From Limiplasma sp036652695 (GTDB lineage: Bacteria > Bacillota > Clostridia > Christensenellales > Aristaeellaceae): 38,055 nt of DNA. This document shows, in pieces, positions 14,372 to 22,007 of this stretch. Made by a program: the position numbers and the translations under genes. Each line of letters starts with the position of its first letter. Within the stretch, counting starts at the first letter, position 1. The notes under the pieces are model-generated. The model was not told the origin of the DNA, did not search any database, and saw only the letters and a list, made by a program, of their open reading frames with translations. Where the stretch lies: NCBI GenBank assembly GCA_036652695.1, contig JAVVVJ010000020.1, positions 1-38,055 of the forward strand, given 5' to 3'.

Positions 14372-15475
14372 TCAGCCTCCTTTGTGCAGCAGCACCCGGC
14401 AGATCAGCTCTACCTCCGCCTGTGAAAGCTCCGGGTAGAGGGGCAGCGTTACCACGTTAGCCGCCACGCGCTTGGCGATTGGCGTGCGTGCGGAATCGAA
14501 GCCCGGCCTGCCGCGGTAACATTCAAAATCAGTGATGAGTGGGTAAAAGTACTTGCGCGCGAAGATGTCCGCCGCGTCCAGCCGCTGGCATACCTCGTCG
14601 CGCTTGAAGCGCACGCCATCGAAAACCACGGGGAAGTAGGCATAGTTCCCCTCCACACCCGGCTGCTCCCGTGGCAGAGAAAGCCCCTCCGTGCCGCCGA
14701 GCAACGCCATATACAGCGCCTGCACCCGCTTGCGCTTGGCAATGTTGCCCGCAAGGCCGCGCAGATTACATAGACCCATTGCGGCTTGAAACTCGTTCAT
14801 CTTGGCATTGCCGCCGACGCTTACCACATCATCCGGGCCGGTGATGCCATAGTTGCGCTCCAGCGCGAGGCGCTCGTTAAGCGCGCCATCCGCCGTGGTG
14901 ATCGCGCCGCCCTCAATGGTGTGAAAGACCTTGGTGGCGTGGAAGCTGAACATGCTCGCGTCGCCAAAGGCGGCGGCTGAAACGCCGTGCCTGCTAACGC
15001 CGAAGGCGTGCGCTGCATCGTAGATTACCTTGAGGCCGTGCTTGTCCGCGATTTGCTGAATCGCCGCAGTATCGCAGAGATTGCCATAGACATGCACAGG
15101 CAAAATGGCGCAGGTACGCTCCGTGATGAGCGCCTCCAGCTTGGAGGCATCCAGCGTGTAGGTAATGGGGTCGATATCGCAAAACACAGGCGTAAGGCCG
15201 CGCCGTACCAGCGCGTGCGTGGTGGAGGCAAACGAAAACGGCGTTGTGATCACTTCGCCATGCAGCTCCATGGCCGCGAGCACCGCCTCCAGCGCTAGAT
15301 GACCGTTGGCAAAAAGCGAAACATACGCGACGCCGAGCCGCTCTTTGAGCGCCTGATTCAGCTTTAAAAGCTTATCGCCATTGTTGGTCAGCCAATGGGA
15401 ATCCCATAGCGAGCGAATTTCCTCGCAATATTCCTCGTAGGGTGGCATGGAGCTGCGGGTTACGTTGATGCGCAT
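14372..15475 (-). CDS. DegT/DnrJ/EryC1/StrS-family PLP aminotransferase
   Basis: 367 aa, a PLP-dependent enzyme that usually transfers an amino group to a keto sugar nucleotide. The expected landmarks are visible: NGHLALEAVLAAME at 58-70, ITTPFSFASTTHALVRRGL at 76-94, the PLP-contacting IYDAAHAFG (151-159) and the Schiff-base Lys182 in FSFHATKVFHTIEGG. NEFQAAMGL follows. The ATG at 15475 is preceded by AAGGAGGGG, which overlaps the end of the glycosyltransferase gene. It probably makes the amino sugar used by the neighbouring glycosyltransferase, flippase and ATP-grasp ligase; the exact sugar is unknown. Confidence 0.92.
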   Translation of the reverse strand: MRINVTRSSMPPYEEYCEEIRSLWDSHWLTNNGDKLLKLNQALKERLGVAYVSLFANGHLALEAVLAAMELHGEVITTPFSFASTTHALVRRGLTPVFCDIDPITYTLDASKLEALITERTCAILPVHVYGNLCDTAAIQQIADKHGLKVIYDAAHAFGVSRHGVSAAAFGDASMFSFHATKVFHTIEGGAITTADGALNERLALERNYGITGPDDVVSVGGNAKMNEFQAAMGLCNLRGLAGNIAKRKRVQALYMALLGGTEGLSLPREQPGVEGNYAYFPVVFDGVRFKRDEVCQRLDAADIFARKYFYPLITDFECYRGRPGFDSARTPIAKRVAANVVTLPLYPELSQAEVELICRVLLHKGG

Positions 15476-15478
15476 GGC

Positions 15479-16480
15479 TCACCCCTCCTTTTTTGATCGT
15501 TGGCACGCGCGCTTCGCTGCGTTGATCCAAGAGCGCGGCAAGAGCCGCTTCAAGCGGTAGCGGATGCGCTGAGCAATGGGCAGCGCGGCATAGACGCGCT
15601 TGCAATCCGCGTTTTTAAGCGCGGAGCCGTCCGGCGCGTTCCACAGCAGCACATACAGGTACCAATCACGGAAGCGCCCAACCTGCTTAGTATACTTCAT
15701 CTGGCTGAATTCGTCCACATCCAGCAGCATTTCAGCCACGCTGGCGGCGCGGGCGCTCACGCGCGCGGCTTCCTCGCGCGACCAAGCATTCATGGCGCTG
15801 CCCGGAACGTTCTCGCGGTATACGCAGGTGAAGGCGTGCTGATAAAGCCCTAGCCCCGCTGCGGTGCAGAACAGGCGCAGCTTGAGATCGCCATGCGGGC
15901 AGCGCTTGTCCCAATACGCGGGGGGGAGCTTGCTGAGCACCGCCCTTGGGAACAAAAAGGAAGCGGTGGGTGCAAAGGGGATGCCGCACATCTCCCCCAC
16001 CGTGAGGGGATGATCGGCGGCGATATAGCTTGCGCGCTCGCTTTGGTAATACGGCAGAAAATCGCGATCCGGGCGCTGCATACTGGTATCGCATATGGTG
16101 CCGTTGGTAAAGCAGAAGGTATATTCCGGGTGCGCCTCCATGGCGTCCACCTGCCGCTGGAGCTTGCCAGCATCGCACCAAAAATCATCGCCTTCGCAAA
16201 GCGCGATATACTTTCCCTGCGCGCGGCGGTAGTTGAAGGTGGGGTCAATGGCAACGCCACGCGAATACTGGTTTTCTATTTGGAAAAGGGGCTTGATGAT
16301 CTGCGGGTGCGCCTGGGCGTAGCGGCGAATGATCTGCGCAGTGCCATCGGTGGAGGCATCGTCGTGAATGAGAATTTCGATGGGGAAGTTCGTTTCTTGC
16401 GCAAGAAAGGAATCCAGCGTTTGGGCGATAAAGGCAGCCTGATTATAGGCCGCGCAGCAGATGCTGACCATGGGGGTCAA
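15479..16480 (-). CDS. Glycosyltransferase family 2
   Basis: 333 aa, cytoplasmic GT-A glycosyltransferase. The N-terminus reads VSICCAAYNQAAFIAQTLDSFLAQ. The nucleotide-binding loop is ILIHDDASTDGTAQII and the metal-binding acidic motif EGDDFW (about 96-101) follows KYIAL. The C-terminal part is less conserved and ends in a basic stretch rich in Lys and Arg that may touch the membrane. The TTG at 16480 is chosen because GGAGG lies eight bases upstream; a GTG at 16489 overlaps that ribosome binding site and an ATG at 16471 is also possible. It is 3 bp from the aminotransferase gene. Sugar donor and acceptor are unknown. Confidence 0.88.
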   Translation of the reverse strand: MTPMVSICCAAYNQAAFIAQTLDSFLAQETNFPIEILIHDDASTDGTAQIIRRYAQAHPQIIKPLFQIENQYSRGVAIDPTFNYRRAQGKYIALCEGDDFWCDAGKLQRQVDAMEAHPEYTFCFTNGTICDTSMQRPDRDFLPYYQSERASYIAADHPLTVGEMCGIPFAPTASFLFPRAVLSKLPPAYWDKRCPHGDLKLRLFCTAAGLGLYQHAFTCVYRENVPGSAMNAWSREEAARVSARAASVAEMLLDVDEFSQMKYTKQVGRFRDWYLYVLLWNAPDGSALKNADCKRVYAALPIAQRIRYRLKRLLPRSWINAAKRACQRSKKEG

Positions 16481-16543
16481 GAGGGTCACCTCCGGTGGGG
16501 CAGAGGAAAAAACTACGATACCCCACGAATTTGATCTTGCGGC

Positions 16544-19500
16544 CTAGGAGAAGAACAGCGCTCGGATATCCTCTTCGGAAAGGCTGCTCAGCGCGGTTTC
16601 GCCCGCCATGACCACGCGATCGAAAATGGCGCGCTTGCGCTTGCTTAAGTCCGTCACCTTTTCCTCAATCGTGCCCTGCGTAATGAGCTTGAGCACGTCC
16701 ACATCACGGGTTTGGCCGATGCGGTGAGCGCGATCTGTTGCCTGATCCTCGGCGGCGGGGTTCCACCATGGGTCAAAGTGAATAACCAAATCCGCGCCGG
16801 TCAGGTTCAGCCCCGTGCCGCCCGCCTTGAGGGAGATCAAAAAGATTTTGCCCTCCCCACCGTTGAAGCGGTCACAAAGCTGCTGGCGCATTTCCGGCTT
16901 GGTTTCGCCGTCCAGGTAGAGGGCTTGCACACCCTCGCGCCCGAGGCGTTTTTTGATCATTTGCAGCATGCTTACAAATTGCGAAAAAACCAAAATGCGG
17001 TGGTTGGCGGCAATGGCGCTGTGTACCGTTTGCACCAGCAGTTCCATTTTGCCGCTCGTCCCTTCGTAATCCGCCAAAAAAAGCTTGGGGTGGCAGCATA
17101 CCTGCCGCAGCTTGAGCAGGATGCTGAGCACCTGCATGCGCGCGCGCGGCAACGAGCCATCGGCAAGCGCCTGCCCTACATGCTGGCGCAGGGTTTCCAA
17201 AAGCGCGTTATAGACGCGCTCCTGCTCCGGCGTCATGGCGGCGTACAGGCATTGCTCGTGCTTTTTGGGCAGGTCGCTGAGCACCTCGCTCTTCAACCGC
17301 CGCATCAGGAAGGGGCGGATGCGCTCGCGCAGCTCCTCGGCGTGCTCGCCGCCGCCGTAGCGGCGCAGAAACGCCGCCTGCGAGCCTAGGTAGCCAGGCA
17401 ATACAAAATCGAAGATGCTCCATAGCTCGCCCGTATGGTTTTCCATGGGTGTGCCGGTAAGCGCGATGCGCGCTTGGGCGTTTAGCTCCTTGGCGGCAAC
17501 GGCGCCTTGACTCTGCGCGTTTTTAACGAACTGCGCCTCATCCAGCACCGCAAAGCGCATGGGAATGCCGCGCAGGTATTCGATATCGCGGCGCAACAGG
17601 GGGTAGCTGGTCAATAGCACGTCCACGGTATCGTCCGTTTGAAGCTCCTCGATGATGCGCCTGCGTTCATCGCGCTGACCGGTGATCACGCGCACGATCA
17701 GGCTATCGTCAAAGCGCTTGAGCTCCGCCAGCCAGTGGTAGGTAAGCGACGTAGGCGTTACAATGATACTTTTGCGGGCGCCATCCTTGCGCTTTGCGGC
17801 AGAGAGCGCGGCAATGACCTGCACGGTTTTGCCAAGACCCATTTCATCGGCAAGGATGCCGCCCATATGCGCCTCATACAGCGAGAGCAGCCAGCCGCTG
17901 CCGCGCCGCTGATAGGCCACGAGCTTTTTTTGCAGGCGCTGGGGCACATAGCGTTCCTCCGCGCCATCCTCCGCGCTTAGCGCACGAATCGCCTGCTCTA
18001 CCTCCGCATCGGCGGTGGCCTTTGCGCCCGCCAGGCGTAGCATGCTGACCATGTAGGCGGCGCGGTATGCGCCGAATTGCAGCTCGCGCGCGGCCTCATC
18101 GGCCTGCGGATCGTCAAGCGCGGCGGCGTCCAGCACCTCCTGAATCACGGGCGCAAGGCCGGAAAGGTCGCGCACATCCAAAAATTCTCCCGTTTTCAGG
18201 CGCACATACTGTTGGCGCTGCGCCACCGCGCGCAAAATGGGCAGAAGCTCCGGCGTAGGCTCCCCATCTTCCAGCAGGGAAAAGACCAGCCGCCCGCCGC
18301 GCATGTGAAAGGACGCCTTGGCTGCAAAGCGCCGGGGCTTGACCTTTTCAAAGGCGGTGGAGGCGTAGATTTCGCAATGCTTTTGCAGCTCCGCAACGCC
18401 CTGCGTGCAAAAGGTGAGAATTTCTCTGGAGCGGCGCAGTACGATGCGCCCGCCGCGCACCACAAAGCCCGCGTCCGAAAAAAAGTCCAATAGCTCGGCC
18501 TCCGCGCGTCCATCCCGCAGCAGCATTCGGCCGTCCTGCAAGGTGGGGGCGATGCTGTCCGGAGCACGAACGGCTTCATTTTCCTCACCGGCGGCGGCAA
18601 AGGGGCGAAGCACCGTATCGGCATAGCGAAATTCCACCTTTGCCTCCACATTGCCATTGACCAAATCCAGATAGACCACGGGGTGAAACGGTGCGGTGAC
18701 CAGCCGGGCGGCAAGCTGAGGCGAGGGCGCGACGGTGCCCACCGTGGAAAGGGCGGGCAGAAGCGTTGCCAGCGTATCCTCAGCCTCGCGCACGGGATAG
18801 CGGAAGCTGTGCCCGGCCTCCAGCAGCAGCCGACACACGCGCGCCTGCGCACCATGCAGATGCTGCACATGGCCGTCCGCTAGCACATAGCGCGCGTCCT
18901 GCGTAATCAGGCGGAGGCTTTCCGCACCCTCGGCGCGCACGCAAAGCTCCATGGATGTAAGGCTTACAGCAAAGCAAAGCGGAAGCTCCACCGTAGCAAT
19001 GCCATTTTGCGGCTGCTTGAGCTCATCCAGAAGCAGCACGAAGGCATGCGTTTCCAAATAGCGAAGCACGCTCTGCAAAAACGCGCCGCTGAGCAGCACA
19101 AAGCGCCCGTCCGCGGTGGGTACGGGGGCGCGCTCCTCCCCCCCGCTTTGCTCGCTGAGAAGCGTGCCATCCTCCCATGCGCGCAGGCTGGCGGCCTTGA
19201 GGGGGATATAGCTCATAAGCACCGTAAGCAGGCGCTCATCCTCCTTGGGAAAGCGCATGACCGATGGGCGATAGGTAAATTTTTCGGATAGCTTGAGCGA
19301 TGCGCCTAGCGAAAAGCAGGTGAGCAGATCCGCGACGTTTTTGACCGCGTACAGCCGTTCCTGCCCAACGGATAGCCCAAGACCCACGTGACCATCCTCG
19401 TACAGCCGAAGCAGAGCCATCAGGCGCACGCTTTCGCCGCCCGGCATAGCGCGGGTGAGCGCGTCCAGCATGCGTTGACCCAGCGCCAGCTCGCTTTCCT

Positions 19501-19756
19501 GCTGAAAGCGCTTGAGCAGGCCATCGCTTTCCGCCTTGAATGTGGCGGCAAAAACATGCGGGCAAAATTCCTCTTTTGCGCCGCAGGTGCATAAGGTAGC
19601 GCCTGTGCGAAGCAGGCTGACCGTTTGGGCAGGGGTGGTGCCGACGTGATAAACAAGCGCGTCCTCACGCTGCACCGATAGCGATACGCTGCCGCGGTGA
19701 AAAAGCTCCTCACCCTGTTGGTACGCTTCCGTTTGCGCGGCATTCAAATCGTTCAT
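16544..19756 (-). CDS. SNF2-family ATP-dependent helicase with SWIM zinc finger
   Basis: 1070 aa, a double-stranded DNA translocase of the SNF2/RapA class. The N-terminus has a SWIM zinc finger (Cys56-x-Cys58 and Cys65-x-His67). A long middle region (about 100-600) has no clear motif. The motor begins near 632 with GILADEMGLGKTVQVI, then VLDEAQFVKNA (near 738) and LTGTPMENHTGELWSIFDF. The second lobe ends with SLKAGGTGLNLTGADLVIHFDPWWNP and RAHRIGQTRDV (about 980-1020). The ATG at 19756 follows GGGGAGG. It is the first leftward gene, 63 bp before the glycosyltransferase, so they may share a transcript without sharing a function. Roles in transcription recycling or repair are known for relatives. 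Confidence 0.93.
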   Translation of the reverse strand: MNDLNAAQTEAYQQGEELFHRGSVSLSVQREDALVYHVGTTPAQTVSLLRTGATLCTCGAKEEFCPHVFAATFKAESDGLLKRFQQESELALGQRMLDALTRAMPGGESVRLMALLRLYEDGHVGLGLSVGQERLYAVKNVADLLTCFSLGASLKLSEKFTYRPSVMRFPKEDERLLTVLMSYIPLKAASLRAWEDGTLLSEQSGGEERAPVPTADGRFVLLSGAFLQSVLRYLETHAFVLLLDELKQPQNGIATVELPLCFAVSLTSMELCVRAEGAESLRLITQDARYVLADGHVQHLHGAQARVCRLLLEAGHSFRYPVREAEDTLATLLPALSTVGTVAPSPQLAARLVTAPFHPVVYLDLVNGNVEAKVEFRYADTVLRPFAAAGEENEAVRAPDSIAPTLQDGRMLLRDGRAEAELLDFFSDAGFVVRGGRIVLRRSREILTFCTQGVAELQKHCEIYASTAFEKVKPRRFAAKASFHMRGGRLVFSLLEDGEPTPELLPILRAVAQRQQYVRLKTGEFLDVRDLSGLAPVIQEVLDAAALDDPQADEAARELQFGAYRAAYMVSMLRLAGAKATADAEVEQAIRALSAEDGAEERYVPQRLQKKLVAYQRRGSGWLLSLYEAHMGGILADEMGLGKTVQVIAALSAAKRKDGARKSIIVTPTSLTYHWLAELKRFDDSLIVRVITGQRDERRRIIEELQTDDTVDVLLTSYPLLRRDIEYLRGIPMRFAVLDEAQFVKNAQSQGAVAAKELNAQARIALTGTPMENHTGELWSIFDFVLPGYLGSQAAFLRRYGGGEHAEELRERIRPFLMRRLKSEVLSDLPKKHEQCLYAAMTPEQERVYNALLETLRQHVGQALADGSLPRARMQVLSILLKLRQVCCHPKLFLADYEGTSGKMELLVQTVHSAIAANHRILVFSQFVSMLQMIKKRLGREGVQALYLDGETKPEMRQQLCDRFNGGEGKIFLISLKAGGTGLNLTGADLVIHFDPWWNPAAEDQATDRAHRIGQTRDVDVLKLITQGTIEEKVTDLSKRKRAIFDRVVMAGETALSSLSEEDIRALFFS

Positions 19757-20064
19757 CAGCTGCCTCCCCTTCTAAAACCCTAGTTAGTATCCTTTCTGTA
19801 AAGGGTTTCAGCTTTCCTGCCTAGGAAAGGGCGAAAGCGAAAAAACAAGGGAATAATTTGCCCGAGCGCGGGCAAGCTAGTATTGAAACGGCAGTCAGGC
19901 AAACGGCCGAGAAACGCGCAAGCGGAGCTTTTGATTGAAAAGCACCGGGCCACATGCGGGGCGCATGATGGTTGATGAAGCTGTAAGAGTGTTGAGCGTT
20001 GCGTGATTTTTCCTAAAGCGTAGGCGCTGCTGTGAAGCATAAGGCTTTCGATGGTTGACGTTTC
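19757..20064. other. Gene-poor gap between the SNF2 gene and the phosphoglucomutase terminator
   Basis: No convincing gene is seen. Three short inverted repeats occur: TTTCCT/AGGAAA (19813-19828), TTGCCCG/CGGGCAA (19858-19875), and the nearby CCCT/AGGG arms. A weak leftward promoter is possible (TTGCCT at 19897-19902, 17 bp, TAGCTT at 19874-19879), with the second repeat over its start point. A 125-codon leftward open frame across the gap has no family resemblance and runs through the terminator. Confidence 0.4.
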
Positions 20065-20108
20065 AAAAAAGGGGCTGTAGCGCGGCAAAACGCGCGACAG
20101 CTCCTTTT
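20065..20108 (-). terminator. Terminator of the phosphoglucomutase gene
   Basis: GGAGCTGT-CGCGCG and CGCGC-TACAGCCCC arms pair around TTTTGC on the leftward strand, followed by six T (A run at 20065-20070). It lies 15 bp past the stop codon. Confidence 0.85.
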
Positions 20109-20122
20109 GCGGATGAATGCGC

Positions 20123-21799
20123 TCATTGCGCTTGCATCCACCCATCGATCTCCGCACGCATGCGTGCGAGCTTTTCCTCAGCCGCTTTGCGGCTGTCGCC
20201 GCGCGCGGAGAGGTAAACCTTCACCTTTGGCTCAGTGCCGGAGGGGCGCACGATGGCCTTGAGGCCGGATGTGGTTTCATAGGTGAGCACATCGCTTTTG
20301 GGCAGGCTATTCAGGCCGCCCGCATAATCCTTCGCGCTGCAAACGGCCTCGCCCGCGAGCATCGTGGGCGGCGCGGCGCGAAGGCGCTTCATGGCGGCTT
20401 CCATGGCCTGCATAGGCAACGCGCCCGCGATATCGAAGTTCATGAGCGCCGTTTCCATGCAGCCATAGGTGGCATAGAGCCGCTCTAGTGCCTCCCATAT
20501 GCATAGGCCGCGTGCTTTGAGGGCTTGCGCCAGCTCACATACGAGCATGCAGGCCATTACGCCATCCTTATCGCGCACATGCGTGCCCGCAAGGTAGCCG
20601 CAGCTTTCCTCAAAGCCAAATACAAAGCGGGCTTCCTCGCCGCGCTTTTCCAGCTCGCCGATCACTTCGCCAATGTACTTAAAGCCGGTGAGCACCTCGC
20701 GCACCTCCGCGCCATAGGCCTTGGCGATGGAAAAGGCAAGATCGGAGGTCACGATGGTTTTCACAATGATGGGGTGCTTGGGCAGGCTGCCCTGCGCATG
20801 GCGCGTGGAAAGGAGATATTCGCTTAAAAGCAGGCCGACCTCGTTGCCGCTGAGGCGGTGGTACACGCCGTTGGGCGCGCGCACAGCCACGCCCACGCGG
20901 TCACAATCCGGGTCGGTGGCTAAAAGCAGGTCGGCTTGCTCGCGCTTTGCCAGCGCAAGCCCCAGCGCGAGGGTTTCATCAAGCTCTGGGTTGGGCTTGG
21001 GGCAGGTGGGGAAATTGCCGTCCGGCTCGCACTGCGCCTTGACCTCGATGACGCTGATGCCCTGCATGTGGTGTAATACCTCGCGCACGGGCAAAAGACC
21101 CGTGCCATGTAAGGGCGTATAGGCTACGCGGATGGGCGCGCAAACGGTGGCGTCCGGGCGGCAGAAAAGGCATGCCTGCGCAAAGCCCTTGCGCAGATCA
21201 TCGCCCACATCGCGCCAAAGCTTTGCGGCGCGCGCTTCGGCCTGTGCCATGGGCTGCGCCTCACCATAGGCGATAGCGTCAATTTCGGCGGTGATTTTCT
21301 GCGCAAGGCCATCGGTGATTTGGCAGCCATCGCCGCCGTAAACCTTGTAGCCGTTGTACGCGGCGGGGTTATGGCTGGCGGTTACCATGATGCCCGCGTC
21401 GCAATGAAGCGCGCGCACGGCGTAGGAGAGCATAGGCGTGGGCGCAAGCGTGGGAAAAACATACGCCGTGATGCCCTCGGCAGCCAGCACGCCCGCCGCC
21501 GTGTGCGTGAAAAGCGCCGAGCCGTGGCGGCTGTCATGCGCGAGCGCAACGCTTGGCGCGCTGCTATGCTGCTTGAGGCAACGTGCCAAGCCCAGCGTCG
21601 CGCGTGCGACGGTATAGCAATTCATGCGCGCCGTGCCGATCCCTACGATGCCGCGCAGCCCGCCCGTGCCAAAATGAAGCTCGGAGCCAAAGGCGGCAAG
21701 CAGCGCATCGCCATCGGGCAGCGCCGCCGCCGCCTCGCGGGTTTCCCTATCAAAGCGGGCGCTTTGCGCCCATTGTGTTGCCATCATTCTTGCGTCCAT
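20123..21799 (-). CDS. pgcA: Phospho-sugar mutase, probable alpha-phosphoglucomutase
   Basis: 558 aa, interconverts glucose 1-phosphate and glucose 6-phosphate (or the mannose forms) in the cytoplasm. The four landmarks of the family are visible: the phosphoserine loop TASHNP with Ser142, the metal loop DPDCDR, the sugar-binding loop GFEESCGYL, and the C-terminal phosphate loop RPSGTEPKVKV. FGTGGLRG near residue 43 is typical of the PgcA/YhxB group. The ATG at 21799 is chosen because GAGGAG lies nine bases upstream; the ATG three codons earlier directly abuts that site, and the long open extension covers the promoter. It lies divergent from an alpha-galactosidase, fitting galactose use through glucose 1-phosphate. 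Confidence 0.9.
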   Translation of the reverse strand: MDARMMATQWAQSARFDRETREAAAALPDGDALLAAFGSELHFGTGGLRGIVGIGTARMNCYTVARATLGLARCLKQHSSAPSVALAHDSRHGSALFTHTAAGVLAAEGITAYVFPTLAPTPMLSYAVRALHCDAGIMVTASHNPAAYNGYKVYGGDGCQITDGLAQKITAEIDAIAYGEAQPMAQAEARAAKLWRDVGDDLRKGFAQACLFCRPDATVCAPIRVAYTPLHGTGLLPVREVLHHMQGISVIEVKAQCEPDGNFPTCPKPNPELDETLALGLALAKREQADLLLATDPDCDRVGVAVRAPNGVYHRLSGNEVGLLLSEYLLSTRHAQGSLPKHPIIVKTIVTSDLAFSIAKAYGAEVREVLTGFKYIGEVIGELEKRGEEARFVFGFEESCGYLAGTHVRDKDGVMACMLVCELAQALKARGLCIWEALERLYATYGCMETALMNFDIAGALPMQAMEAAMKRLRAAPPTMLAGEAVCSAKDYAGGLNSLPKSDVLTYETTSGLKAIVRPSGTEPKVKVYLSARGDSRKAAEEKLARMRAEIDGWMQAQ

Positions 21800-21836
21800 C
21801 TGCTGCATCTCCTCATTTCCAATTAAAAGCGATTTT

Positions 21837-21865
21837 ATCATACCGCCAAAAAGATTGTTTGTAAA
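21837..21865 (-). promoter_or_regulatory. Promoter of the phosphoglucomutase gene
   Basis: TTTACA (21860-21865), a 17-bp spacer and TATGAT (21837-21842) on the leftward strand, about 38 bp before the chosen start. It shows that the upstream part of the open frame is not coding. Confidence 0.8.
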
Positions 21866-21901
21866 GGTGATGGAGGACAAAGAATAGGATACAGCTGGTA
21901 C

Positions 21902-21931
21902 TTGACACCTGCCGCGAGCTGCTGGTAAGCT
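21902..21931 (+). promoter_or_regulatory. Possible promoter of the GH36 alpha-galactosidase gene
   Basis: A perfect TTGACA (21902-21907) is followed after 18 bp by a poor -10, TAAGCT. The weak -10 may mean regulated expression. Low confidence. Confidence 0.4.
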
Positions 21932-22007
21932 ATGGTCAACGGAACGCCCAAGCGTTATCAAAAGCGGTTTTGAATGAGGGGCGTGCCTCATGGAAGGATG
22001 GCTGAGC

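Noticed and set aside
16544..19756. SNF2 gene as part of a defence island
   Set aside because: No methylase, nuclease, phospholipase or other defence partner is adjacent. The neighbours are glycan and sugar genes.
19780..20157. 125-codon leftward open frame in the SNF2 upstream gap
   Set aside because: It runs through the phosphoglucomutase terminator, has no good ribosome binding site and resembles nothing.
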